Shown: one piece after another, positions 8,925 through 17,225 of the stretch | Position numbering within the stretch: the stretch's first letter is position 1 | How the letters are laid out: every line of letters begins with the position of its first letter | From: an uncultured Gammaproteobacteria bacterium | GTDB taxonomy: Bacteria; Pseudomonadota; Gammaproteobacteria; Pseudomonadales; Azotimanducaceae | Length of the DNA stretch: 34,589 nt | Assembly: GCA_913045175.1 (NCBI GenBank) | Contig: CAJWQG010000037.1 | Span: 1-34,589 of the forward strand | Direction of reading: 5' to 3' | Position numbers and translations under genes: made by a program | Notes under the pieces: generated by a model | What the model was told of the DNA's origin: nothing | The model's database searches: none | Seen by the model: the letters and a program-made list of their open reading frames with translations, nothing else

Positions 8925-9215
8925 CTACCAGCGGGTAGGTGGCTTTCGTGATGTGTGGAATACTCGAAGGATTTCGACCTGATCCAGTCTTGGTCTGACT
9001 CGATAAGGAATGATGTACCGTGTATCTGGTACGACTAATTCTCTGGTACCGTGAATTCGACCCGGCTTGCCGAGGGCAGGATTATCCGCAAGTTTGTCGA
9101 CCTGACTGAAAATTCGTTGAACCACTATCCTCGCAGCTTTGGGGTCGTCCTTGGCAATATAGGCGGCTTTATCCTCAAGGTTCTGCAATGCCTTGTTCAG
9201 CCATCTAACTCGCAT
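8925..9215 (-). CDS. parE: ParE/RelE-superfamily toxin
   Basis: A 96-residue toxin of the ParE type, which in characterised members blocks DNA gyrase; the RelE branch cleaves mRNA instead. The sequence shows the family pattern: RWLNKALQNLEDKAAYIAKD at the N-terminus, an NPALGKPGR core, GTRELVVP and a C-terminal YIIPYRV...VEILRVFHTSR strand. The length is normal and no inactivating change is seen. It overlaps the antitoxin gene upstream by 11 bases, as is common for translationally coupled toxin-antitoxin pairs. Whether it poisons gyrase or acts as an RNase cannot be told from the sequence. Confidence 0.88.
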   Translation of the reverse strand: MRVRWLNKALQNLEDKAAYIAKDDPKAARIVVQRIFSQVDKLADNPALGKPGRIHGTRELVVPDTRYIIPYRVRPRLDQVEILRVFHTSRKPPTRW

Positions 9216-9447
9216 TCACTCCCCATTTTTTTCTGGTTCTCGCCACGGATTTTTCTGGTGCGAAATCGCCGTTGTCGGCTTCTTTGATGGCGTCTTTGAT
9301 TTCCTGAATCTGCCACTCATTCAGCTCAATGAAATCACGCAAAGCTTCAGCAGCCAGAAAGGACTTGGAACGTTGCGTTGCTTGCGCCAACTGATCAAGC
9401 CGTTGTTTCAACTCGAGTTCAAGTCTTATAGTCATGGTGGTCGACAT
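9205..9447 (-). CDS. Ribbon-helix-helix antitoxin (CopG/ParD type)
   Basis: An 80-residue antitoxin that should neutralise the toxin at 8925-9215 and repress the shared promoter. The N-terminal MTIRLELELKQRLDQLA with RSKSFLAAEALRDFIE is a typical RHH DNA-binding domain; the C-terminal part (NEWQIQEIKDAIKEADNGDF) is the helix that normally wraps the toxin. GGAG lies about 8 bases before the ATG. The first position in the pair, ahead of the toxin with an 11-base overlap, is the standard order. Paralogues of this kind are widespread and mobile, so the pair may be a later insertion between the flanking genes. Confidence 0.88.
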   Translation of the reverse strand: MSTTMTIRLELELKQRLDQLAQATQRSKSFLAAEALRDFIELNEWQIQEIKDAIKEADNGDFAPEKSVARTRKKWGVNAS

Positions 9448-9467
9448 GACAGCAGCTCCAAAAGGGT

Positions 9468-9499
9468 GTGATTAGTTGTACACATCCTAACACAATCAC
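9468..9499 (-). promoter_or_regulatory. Possible toxin-antitoxin operator
   Basis: Upstream of the antitoxin start is an inverted repeat GTGATT (9468-9473) / AATCAC (9494-9499) around a TGTACA palindrome (9477-9482). Autoregulated RHH antitoxins bind such sites. No convincing -35/-10 pair could be placed. Confidence 0.35.
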
Positions 9500-9514
9500 G
9501 GATTTGAGCCGAAT

Positions 9515-9700
9515 TCAGGAACGCTCGTAGTCCGAATACATCACTCTCAGGCGACGGGCAAAGACCTCGCGAGATAAATTGAACTGTTCACGGATTTCCC
9601 GGACTGTGTCTGCGCAAACGCGCAACGGAGGCGGCTTTTCAACCACGTGGGTGCGCAGGTAATTTTGCCCTGTCGGCACCCCATAAGCACATTGTTATTC
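9515..9700 (-). pseudogene. Remnant of an HTH regulator (antitoxin-like)
   Basis: Reading the minus strand back from a TGA at 9515-9517 gives an open frame without a start codon. It contains YLRTHVVEKPP, then DTVREIREQFNLSREVFARRLRV. The second part matches the HTH of XRE/MqsA-like antitoxin regulators, where a WEQG-type segment normally follows the RL motif. Here the reading instead runs into an unrelated YSDYERS and stops. The piece lies just upstream of the ParE pair and could be scar tissue of a second toxin-antitoxin locus. The family assignment rests on this short motif only. Confidence 0.45.
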
Positions 9701-9740
9701 TAGCCAGGTTCTGAATAAGATGACGCTGGGAGGATAGATC

Positions 9741-10490
9741 ATGAAAGCATTGACAGTATTAACAATGGTACTAGTGGTAATCAGTGGTTGTGCCAGCTCG
9801 GGTGGGTCATTGGATACAGCACTGAAAAATCGTGATCGCGCGCAGGCCGACCGGGACAGGGATGCAGGTAGGAAACCCGCACAGGTCATACAATTTCTCG
9901 GTATCGGTGAGGGTATGACCGTTATCGATATGATTGCGGCAAGCGGATACTACACAGAAGTGCTATCGCTTGCGGTGGGGCCTTCGGGCAAGGTCTATGC
10001 TCAGAACCCTGCTTCTGTTTTGCAGTACCGTAATGGTGCGAACGAAAAGGCGCTAGCGGCCCGCCTGAATGGCAGGTTGGCAAATGTTGAGAGGTTGGAT
10101 GCAGAGACTAACGATATGGGATTGCCGCCCAATAGCATCGATGCCGTTGTGACTGCACTAAATCTGCACGATATCTACAACGGTATGGGTGCCGCCGCGG
10201 CACAGGAGGCCGTGAACGCTGTCTTTGAAATTCTTAAACCGGGCGGTGTGTTTGGCGTGATTGATCACGCCGGTAACCCCGGCGCGAATAATGAGGGAAT
10301 GCACCGCATGGAAGAACAACAAGCCGAGCAGCTACTGACGCGTGCCGGATTCGAAATAGAAAGCAGTCCATTATTGCGCAACCCCAACGACACCAGGAAT
10401 ATCGGCGTGTTCTTTCCTCAAATTAGAGGAAACACAGACCGCTTCTTGATTAGAGCAACAAAGCCGTCAGTATCAGCTCAGGGTGACTGA
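9741..10490 (+). CDS. Lipoprotein with a SAM-methyltransferase-like fold (COG4798 type)
   Basis: A 249-residue protein with a lipoprotein signal ending in VISGC (Cys17), so the mature protein is expected to be membrane-anchored outside the cytoplasm. After it comes a Rossmann-like methyltransferase domain: VIDMIAASGYYTEVLS in the place of motif I, FEILKPGGVFGVIDHAG as the later strand, and an NLHDIYN segment. Motif I lacks the usual GxGxG glycines. GGGAGG lies 8 bases before the ATG. SAM is not known to be available in the periplasm, so activity is doubtful and the fold may have been reused. It ends convergently inside the TauD-type gene, overlapping it by 13 bases. Confidence 0.78.
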   Translation: MKALTVLTMVLVVISGCASSGGSLDTALKNRDRAQADRDRDAGRKPAQVIQFLGIGEGMTVIDMIAASGYYTEVLSLAVGPSGKVYAQNPASVLQYRNGANEKALAARLNGRLANVERLDAETNDMGLPPNSIDAVVTALNLHDIYNGMGAAAAQEAVNAVFEILKPGGVFGVIDHAGNPGANNEGMHRMEEQQAEQLLTRAGFEIESSPLLRNPNDTRNIGVFFPQIRGNTDRFLIRATKPSVSAQGD

Positions 10491-11557
10491 GACGGATCAT
10501 AATAAGGTCTGTCACCGCTAATAGTTACCCTTCGCAGTACTCTCTCATGGGGCCAGTAATCGCTGGCCGCATAATGCTGAACAGCGCGATTGTCCCAGAA
10601 AGCGATGGAACCGGTGCCGTAGGTGAACCGGCAAACATATTCTTCTCGCATGTGCTGCAAATTGATTTGTCGAATGATATCTCTACATTCCTCTATTGGC
10701 AGGGTTTCACCCGTTCTGATATCAAACAGGGCATCCTGACGAACAAACCCTAAATGAACGTAGAGTGCTGTCTTGCCGGTTTCCGGATGAGTTCTGAGTA
10801 GAGGGTGGCTGACACCAAAGGGAACCTTCTGCTTGATTTCATCATGCAGTTCTTCAGGGTATTTCCGCATAAACACCCGGTAGTCGTTGATGCCATGTAC
10901 ATGCTGTAGCCGCTCCTTCAGATCAGCCGGTAAACCCAGGTAGGCGGCGTGACTATCTGAAAACAATGTAGAGCCACCAATTGGAGGGGCCACATCAACC
11001 TGGGCAATCGATCCCAGTGAGGGGTTTTCCATCCAGGTGACATCGGTGTGCCAGTTGTTTTCGGAACCAGGCCGGTTCTCATTGTGATGAATGTAGAATA
11101 GATAAGGGTTCTCACCCGGTGGTCCGAATGGGAAGGCGTCCAGGGTACCAAAGCCTTTGCCAAACTCGACCTGCTGATCCTCACTCAGGTTCTGATCGTG
11201 AAAAAATATGACCTTGCGCTCCAGGAGCGTCTGCCTGATAAAGCTAATCTGTTCGTCGGTGAGGTCATCCTTTAGATCAATATTGTGGATAACCGTACCC
11301 AGCGTTACCGCCAGGTGTTCAAACTCATAGCCAAATCTGGCGGCCTTTTCTTCAAGATCAGCACTGACAGGGCGCATACCCATCCGCTGATATTCAAGCG
11401 CCACGCCCAGACCCGAAAGGCTGTAGGGTCGAAATCGCTGCTCCAGCGGCAGGTCGGCATTTATATTGTCTGCCGTGTCCACTTCGCTGGATCTTCCGCC
11501 AGAGTACAGCTTACCAAGGAGATCCATGGCATTACGGTTATATTCGTTGTTATTCAT
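10478..11557 (-). CDS. TauD/TfdA-family Fe(II)/2-oxoglutarate dioxygenase
   Basis: A non-haem iron dioxygenase of the TauD class, whose members open sulfonates, aryloxyacids or similar small molecules by hydroxylation. The iron site is plain: NWHTDVTW (HxD), a distal His in FWDNRAVQHYA, and the 2-oxoglutarate Arg in RVLRRVTISGDRP. The N-terminal 70 or so residues are additional to the roughly 280-residue TauD core. The frame stays open to 11722, but ATG 11557 is preferred since the extra 55 residues look non-coding and would cover the divergent PhyH promoter. No good ribosome-binding site precedes it. The substrate cannot be read from the sequence. Confidence 0.87.
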   Translation of the reverse strand: MNNNEYNRNAMDLLGKLYSGGRSSEVDTADNINADLPLEQRFRPYSLSGLGVALEYQRMGMRPVSADLEEKAARFGYEFEHLAVTLGTVIHNIDLKDDLTDEQISFIRQTLLERKVIFFHDQNLSEDQQVEFGKGFGTLDAFPFGPPGENPYLFYIHHNENRPGSENNWHTDVTWMENPSLGSIAQVDVAPPIGGSTLFSDSHAAYLGLPADLKERLQHVHGINDYRVFMRKYPEELHDEIKQKVPFGVSHPLLRTHPETGKTALYVHLGFVRQDALFDIRTGETLPIEECRDIIRQINLQHMREEYVCRFTYGTGSIAFWDNRAVQHYAASDYWPHERVLRRVTISGDRPYYDPSQSP

Positions 11558-11694
11558 GGTTTGTTGCCGACTGAATTGCAAAAAATCATTGAAGAACAAG
11601 TGTGAGCATTTTTCAACTCCCTGGCGCCACTGGCCCGGTTGAGCTCGGCCATTCTTAAATGTCTCTTTCAAAGACCAGCGGCTCAGTATGCGAA

Positions 11695-11700
11695 TATAAT
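11695..11700 (+). promoter_or_regulatory. Consensus -10 box of the 11726 PhyH gene
   Basis: A perfect TATAAT lies 25 bases before the chosen ATG at 11726. The expected -35 position (around 11672-11677, AGACCA) is poor, so activation by a regulator is likely. The box makes the earlier in-frame ATG at 11699 unlikely as a start. Confidence 0.5.
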
Positions 11701-11725
11701 GCAATCTACAACAACAGGGCATGTC

Positions 11726-12574
11726 ATGCTGAAGCGGGTAAATAGCTATTTAACGACGCACGACCCGGGGGACGCACCGCCGGAAAGCCGTCAACTTGAG
11801 AAGGAAGGCTATGTCGTCCTTGACCAGGTGTTTTCCGCCGACGAAATCGCTGTGTTGCACAATGACATCACACGTATTTTTGATGAACTGGGACCAGACC
11901 GACGCGCCCTAAATCGACCGTTAGAAGATGATGAGATGTTTCGCTACGAGATGTTCAACCGAAGCGCTGCCTGTCAGGAAGCGATCGCGCATCCCGGTAT
12001 TCTGCGGGTAATCGAGCCGCTAATCGGTGAGGACTGCCACGTCATCGCCAACACCGCCTGGCGCAATCCGGCCGGCCACCCGAGCAACGCCGGGGGAGCA
12101 TGGCATATCGATGCAGGGCCTCACGTGCCGTTGGCCGACGGGATTAACTGGCCAGAGTCGATTCCACACCCCGTCTTCGCTATCGGCGTGCATATCTTCC
12201 TGCAGGATTGTCGACGAGAAGACGGCCCGACCGGGGTCGTTCCGGGCAGTCATCTGTCCGGTCGTTTCCCACCGCCCGAGCAGACTATGGATGACGACCT
12301 CTCCTATGGCGAAAACCATGTGGACCTGCTCCTTGGCAAAGCGGGTGATGTAGGCATGTTCGTCTCAGATGTCTGGCATCGGCGGATGCCGGCGACGGAA
12401 GATGACCGTGGCCGGTTCTTTCTCCAGGTTCACTACGGCCGCCGCGACATCGCGCAGCGCATCAGGCCGACTGCCGAGGTCAATCACCTATCAGAGGCAG
12501 CAAGGGGGCGCGCAGTGGGGACGCGACAAAAGACTATCGTCGGCCTGCACCAAAGCCACTTTTATGACGGCTAA
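11726..12574 (+). CDS. Phytanoyl-CoA dioxygenase (PhyH) family protein
   Basis: A 282-residue PhyH-type Fe(II)/2-oxoglutarate oxygenase of normal length. The metal ligands are seen in GGAWHIDAG (HxD) and SDVWHRRMP (distal His), with GRFFLQVHYGRR providing the Arg. The internal GPTGVVPGSH is the usual turn before the second half of the barrel. ATG 11726 is chosen over ATG 11639 and 11699 because a TATAAT box at 11695-11700 overlaps the latter. It is divergent from the TauD-type gene (168 bases between starts) and tail-to-tail with the next PhyH gene, sharing the bases CTAA of both stop codons. The substrate is unknown. Confidence 0.87.
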   Translation: MLKRVNSYLTTHDPGDAPPESRQLEKEGYVVLDQVFSADEIAVLHNDITRIFDELGPDRRALNRPLEDDEMFRYEMFNRSAACQEAIAHPGILRVIEPLIGEDCHVIANTAWRNPAGHPSNAGGAWHIDAGPHVPLADGINWPESIPHPVFAIGVHIFLQDCRREDGPTGVVPGSHLSGRFPPPEQTMDDDLSYGENHVDLLLGKAGDVGMFVSDVWHRRMPATEDDRGRFFLQVHYGRRDIAQRIRPTAEVNHLSEAARGRAVGTRQKTIVGLHQSHFYDG

Positions 12575-13758
12575 ATTCGGTATGTTGGGTCGATCAGTCG
12601 CTGAACTTCCGGCAAGGCCTCACTGAAGTCGCGCACGCTCTGCAAGTTACCCCCCTCGCTGGGGTGCTGCGCAAAGACCTGTTCGGTGATGCATTGGTGA
12701 TCATGGTCAGGGTACCATGGCAGGTCCAGTTCATAGGCCAACCGTCGTGCATGTAACTCACTTGGTGTTTTGAGCCGAGTTGGGGTCATACCCATGATGT
12801 AGATCGCCCTAAGCAAATGGTCTGTGCCATTGCCTGAGGCACCAGTAGGATCGGCCGCCGCGCATCCCGCATGGTACAAAGCGGTATCGAATATCACCAT
12901 ATCTCCGGCTTTCACGTTGGTCACGCAAGGGGTCAGGCCAAGGTCAGTGTACTGCGCAGCATCTTCGTTAGGGGTACCCTCGCCCAACCACTTATGGATG
13001 GCCATCCATTCCTTTTTGTTGCGTGGTTTAACACCCTCGCTCAGCTCCCAGTTACGAGCACGCATCGCCTGGATTTCCGGGACCAGCTTGTGTGATCTCG
13101 GCACGACAGCAGTCGCACCGGTTCCCTGATTCATGTCCCAGAGTGGAATGATCGAGTAGAAGTCTGTAAAGGGCGCGCCATTGCGCTCGTCATAATAAGA
13201 GTTCTTGTGAGTGTGCAACTCCTGCATATTCAACCGGCCGTGAGCTTGGTTGGTCTCCGACAACCGGGTGATGACACCTTTATTCCGGGTTGCGGTGGGC
13301 AGGTTGATGGACATACGGTCGAATGCCGCGGTTAGATCCTGCTCTTGATACGCTGCCTGAAATCCCGCGATGACCCCTGGCCGCGTGCGCGCAAACCACA
13401 TGGAGTCACAATGGCAGGTGGACGTCATCAAGCCATCGCCATGCCCGCGGGTCCAGGTCGTAACGTCATCCCGCTTCCAGCCAATCGGTCGTGTCTGCCT
13501 CATCTGCGGACACTCGATGCCCTCCAGATGATTCCACAACAGGTCTCGTGCGTGATCCAGTTCCTCTACATTCAAACAGTCTGCAACACAGGCGAAGCCT
13601 TCGACATCGAGCTGCGCCTTAATCCCTGCGGCGTCGTCAGCATGAAAGCGCGGCGGTTTCACCTCGCCGAGTACAAAGGGGGTTTTCTGTGTAGTCACAA
13701 TGCCAGATAACTCATCTAAGGGGCGATACTTTAAATTACCTGGACAAAAAATGCACAA
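12571..13758 (-). CDS. PhyH-like protein with a non-canonical metal site (HxH)
   Basis: A 395-residue member of the PhyH superfamily. The fold signatures FYSIIPLWD, GTGATAVVPRSH and GDMVIFDTALYHAGC (distal His) are in place, but the expected HxD pair reads LHTHKN (His182, His184), so the carboxylate ligand seems replaced by His. An HxD-like HCD at 116-118 lies too early for the metal site. The segment between about 100 and 150 (TRGHGDG, FARTRPGVIAGF) resembles other long PhyH proteins. The frame begins at TTG 13758 after a stop; GTG 13698 is a second candidate and neither has a clear ribosome-binding site. Its start is divergent from the GH29 gene 36 bases away, and its stop overlaps that of the PhyH gene at 11726-12574. 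Confidence 0.8.
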   Translation of the reverse strand: MCIFCPGNLKYRPLDELSGIVTTQKTPFVLGEVKPPRFHADDAAGIKAQLDVEGFACVADCLNVEELDHARDLLWNHLEGIECPQMRQTRPIGWKRDDVTTWTRGHGDGLMTSTCHCDSMWFARTRPGVIAGFQAAYQEQDLTAAFDRMSINLPTATRNKGVITRLSETNQAHGRLNMQELHTHKNSYYDERNGAPFTDFYSIIPLWDMNQGTGATAVVPRSHKLVPEIQAMRARNWELSEGVKPRNKKEWMAIHKWLGEGTPNEDAAQYTDLGLTPCVTNVKAGDMVIFDTALYHAGCAAADPTGASGNGTDHLLRAIYIMGMTPTRLKTPSELHARRLAYELDLPWYPDHDHQCITEQVFAQHPSEGGNLQSVRDFSEALPEVQRLIDPTYRI

Positions 13759-13794
13759 CCGACATTCGAGTCGCTAAAATACTGCGGCAACAAT

Positions 13795-15234
13795 GTGAAG
13801 TTGGTATCAAAAAGCAGGATGTTCGAATCAACCTGGAAATCACTACAGCAATATCAGTGTCCTGACTGGTTCCGGGATGCGAAGTTCGGTATGTGGGCTC
13901 ATTGGGGACCGCAGAGCGTACCGATGGTCGGCGACTGGTACGCACGGAACATGTATATAGAGGGCCAACCGCAGTATGACCATCACTGCCGAACGTATGG
14001 GCATCCTTCCAAGTTCGGATACAAAGACATTGTCCAGCTATGGAAGGCGGAGCACTGGGAGCCCGAGCGCCTGATCGACCTGTACAAATCGGCCGGCGCG
14101 AAATATTTCGTTTCGATGGCCATTCATCACGATAACTTCGATCTCTGGAACTCAACTCACCATGCCTGGAATTCGACGAAGATCGGCCCGGAACGCGACA
14201 TCGTCGGTGAGTGGGCGAAGGCGGCTCGAGCTGCGGGTCTGCGGTTTGGTGTGTCCGAGCATCTTGAGCGAACATACTCGTGGTTCAACACAAACAAGGG
14301 ATCGGACACGACCGGCCCCTATGCAGGCGTACCCTACGACGGCAACGACCCGGAACTGTCCGACTTCTACATCGAGAAACACGACGACACCTCGCTATGC
14401 TACCCCGACAACCCCAGCGATGCATGGCCACAACATTGGAAGTCACGCATTGTCGATCTGATCGACCAGTACCAACCTGACCTGCTCTACACCGATGGCG
14501 GCGTTCCGTTCGGCGAGGTCGGGCGCGAAATGGTTGCGCATTTCTACAACAACAGCGTTCAGCACAGTGGGCAGCTCGATGCGGTTTATGCGCTGAAGGA
14601 TCCTCAACGACACGAAGGTAATCATGGGGAATATGTCGACGGCTTTGCGACGCTGGATGTCGAGCGTGGTGTGGTCGAGGGGATTGCCGAGGAACCGTGG
14701 CAGACCGATACCTGCCTTGGTGGATGGTTCTACGATAGTCGCCGGCCATACAAGACACCCGAGACTGTCGTCCACATGCTCGCGGATATCGTGAGCAAGA
14801 ACGGCTGTCTGTTGTTGAACGCAACACAGCGCCCGGACGGCACGCTTGATGACCAGGGCGAATGGACCGTAAAGGAAATCGGCAAGTGGATGGCGGTAAA
14901 CGGCGAGGCAATCTACGAAACCCGACCCTGGAAGCAGTTTGGCGAGGGACCAACAACCTTCGCCACAAGCTCATACGCCGAACGTGAGGAGCGGCGATTC
15001 ACCGGCGAGGATTTCCGCTTTACCGCCAAGAGCGACACGCTCTACGCCATAGCGATGGGCAAACCAAAGGATGGCGGCTGGCTGATCAGTTCGCTGGCAG
15101 GTGAACAGGTAAGCAACGCTTCCATTTTGGGGACCGAGCACACCAGCTGGCGGAACACGCCAGCGGGACTGTGGGTGGAATCACCAGCAAAGCGGCCCTG
15201 CGAGCATGCCTGGAGCATTGCGATCAAGAGGTAG
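13795..15234 (+). CDS. Alpha-L-fucosidase (GH29)
   Basis: A retaining alpha-L-fucosidase releasing fucose from oligosaccharides. The N-terminal (beta/alpha)8 domain shows CPDWFRDAKFGMWAHWG (22-38), the KYFVSMAIHHDNFDLW segment with the conserved His pair (103-118), and LLYTDGGVPFG, whose Asp234 sits where the family nucleophile lies. A C-terminal beta domain follows DIVSKNGCLLLN. The length of 479 is usual. No signal peptide is present, so the enzyme should work in the cytoplasm. The start is GTG 13795 or ATG 13819; neither has a strong ribosome-binding site. The stop is one base from the end of the GH2 gene on the other strand, and both enzymes plausibly act on the same glycans. Confidence 0.9.
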   Translation: MKLVSKSRMFESTWKSLQQYQCPDWFRDAKFGMWAHWGPQSVPMVGDWYARNMYIEGQPQYDHHCRTYGHPSKFGYKDIVQLWKAEHWEPERLIDLYKSAGAKYFVSMAIHHDNFDLWNSTHHAWNSTKIGPERDIVGEWAKAARAAGLRFGVSEHLERTYSWFNTNKGSDTTGPYAGVPYDGNDPELSDFYIEKHDDTSLCYPDNPSDAWPQHWKSRIVDLIDQYQPDLLYTDGGVPFGEVGREMVAHFYNNSVQHSGQLDAVYALKDPQRHEGNHGEYVDGFATLDVERGVVEGIAEEPWQTDTCLGGWFYDSRRPYKTPETVVHMLADIVSKNGCLLLNATQRPDGTLDDQGEWTVKEIGKWMAVNGEAIYETRPWKQFGEGPTTFATSSYAEREERRFTGEDFRFTAKSDTLYAIAMGKPKDGGWLISSLAGEQVSNASILGTEHTSWRNTPAGLWVESPAKRPCEHAWSIAIKR

Positions 15235-15235
15235 A

Positions 15236-17086
15236 TCAGCTGCTATCGGTCAACGCACGATGTGTATCTTTCAGAAAGGCCGCAGACAGCTTCACAACCT
15301 CACGATCGTAAGTCAGTAAACCGTTGACCTCCCCTTCCACGTCAGTGGTCTGGGTATATATCGCCCCTGACACCAGCCGCTCGCGCATCATTTCGATCAC
15401 AGCTTGCGTTTTTCCCAGATACGCCTGCTCAACACTGTCCAGGTCGTGGTAAGTCTGATAACCCCAGCTATCCATATCCGGGTCCCACAGATGTCCCTCT
15501 ATCGGCCAACCGATGCCACCGTATTCGCCAAGCACCAGCGCGCGATGCGCATCTGCTTCCGGTAGTTTTGGCGACAGCGCATAGTCATGCCAGTCATTAA
15601 TGTCACCGTACTCCTGATCCAGCCAGCCACTAACGGTATTGACGATCCGGCTGCCATCAAGCGCCCTAACAAATTCAGTAAGTCGTTCCAAGTCATATTC
15701 ACCCCAGCCTTCATCGTGAATTACCCACATAACAATGGCATGGAATGCCGAAAGCCGCGTCACCATGTTGCGTAGTTCCAGTTCAAACTGAGCTGCAACG
15801 TTGTGATTGAGTAGATTGGTGTTTTCATCCCGCCGACTGACGAACTGCGCCGGTGCCATCCCGCTTGGCATATCCTGCCACACCATAAGACCGAGACGAC
15901 CACAGTGATAGTAGTAACGGGCGCTTTCAACCTTGATGTGTTTGCGCAGGCAGTTGAAGCCCGCTGATTTCAGGAATTCTATCTCATACACCATCGCCTC
16001 ATCAGATGGCGGGGTCAGTAATCCATCGGGCCACCATCCCTGGTCCAATGTGCCCAGCTGAAATATCTGCTGGTCGTTGAGAATCAACTGCGGTTGCATA
16101 CCCGGCTCGGTTGCCCCAACAGAAATAGTACGAAACGCCGTGTAGCACCAGACCTCGTCGATGGCTTCACCGATTATCTCAACATTTGCCCATAGATCTT
16201 CCTCCAGCGCGCCGCGTTGTGGATGTTACCGTTGTTCATCGGGACTATAGGGTTCCGAGCTAGGTAACAGCGCCACATGTACGTCATAACAACGGGGATT
16301 ATCCGGAGACCAGCGTTCAACACCGGGAACGGTCAGCGTAAATTGTTGATCGGGTCGCCCAGTCCCGCTCGCCACAACCTGATCACCCTCCATCACCGTG
16401 ACGCGAACTGCCAGCCCAAGTTGCTTGGTAGGTCGGTGTAGCAACGCCGCAACTTCCTATGACGCCTCCGGTTCCGTAAAGCGCGGCATCAACCGTACTT
16501 CGGCAATTGCATGGTCTCTTGATACTGGCTCAAGCCAGACGCTCTGCCAGATACCTGTCACCGGCGTGTACCAGATGCGGTCTGGGTCGTTGATCTGCTT
16601 ACCGCGAGCCTGCTCCCCCAGGCTGCCCGGGTCGGTGACAGCAACCGTCAGCTGGTTGTCTCTGGCTTGCAGAAAAGGAGTGATGTTGACCCTGATTGGT
16701 TCGGAGCCACCCAGGTGGTGCGCCACCAGTCCGTCGTTTATCCAGATGGTCGCGGAATAATCCAGGGCATCCAGGTGCAATATGACATCCTCCGACTGCC
16801 AATCGGCAGGAACCGTAAATGATCGCTGATACCAGAGACGCTCGTCTTCGCAAATCCGTTTGCCAACGCCGGACAACGTACTTTCGACCGCAAAGGGTAC
16901 AAGAATGTTGCCCTGCCATTCACTTTCAGTCGGACAGGATGAGGTCACTGGCGTAATCGCATAACGCCAACTGCCGTTCAGGCTGAGCCAGCGATCCCTT
17001 TGCATCTGCGAACGCGGATACTCTCGCCAGGCATTATCGGGTGTCACTTGGCGACCCCAACGGGTCATCATAGGTTGTTCAGACAT
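15236..17086 (-). pseudogene. GH2 glycosidase gene with two in-frame stop codons
   Basis: A beta-galactosidase/beta-glucuronidase-type GH2 gene of about 617 codons. One frame runs the whole length and codes for recognisable GH2 sequence throughout, but is cut by TAG at 16457-16459 and TAA at 16226-16228. The N-terminal sandwich domain (LSLNGSWRYAI, LHLDALDYSATIWIND, TGIWQSVWLEPV) precedes the first stop; the region between encodes the immunoglobulin-like domain (ERWSPDNPRCYDV); then come DEVWCYTAFRTISVG, LDQGWWPDG, FLKSAGFNCLRKH and LGLMVWQDM. The acid/base Glu is in WVIHDEGWGEYD and the nucleophile Glu in LVLGEYGGIGW. GGAGGAGG before ATG 17086 is a good ribosome-binding site. There is no frameshift, so inactivation is recent, or the stops are read through. 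Codons between and after the stops still look selected. Confidence 0.85.
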
Positions 17087-17212
17087 CTCGTAAATCCAGC
17101 CTCCTCCCAAATTGAATCAACGCATATTCTAGTACGGATCTGATGCGTGGCCGAAGATACGTCATAGGTTTATCATAAAATCCCCAAGCTGACCCATATC
17201 GCTTTTAGCGCA

Positions 17213-17221
17213 GGGGGGGGG
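17213..17221 (+). repeat. G9 homopolymer in the ribosome-binding region
   Basis: Nine consecutive G lie four bases before ATG 17226. Such tracts slip during replication; here the length would change spacing and strength of the Shine-Dalgarno region, not the reading frame. Confidence 0.75.
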
Positions 17222-17225
17222 ACGG

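Noticed and set aside
16226-16459. Non-standard genetic code (TAG and TAA as sense codons)
   Set aside because: Many intact genes in the window end with TAA, TAG or TGA at the expected family length, so the standard code applies; the two stops are local.
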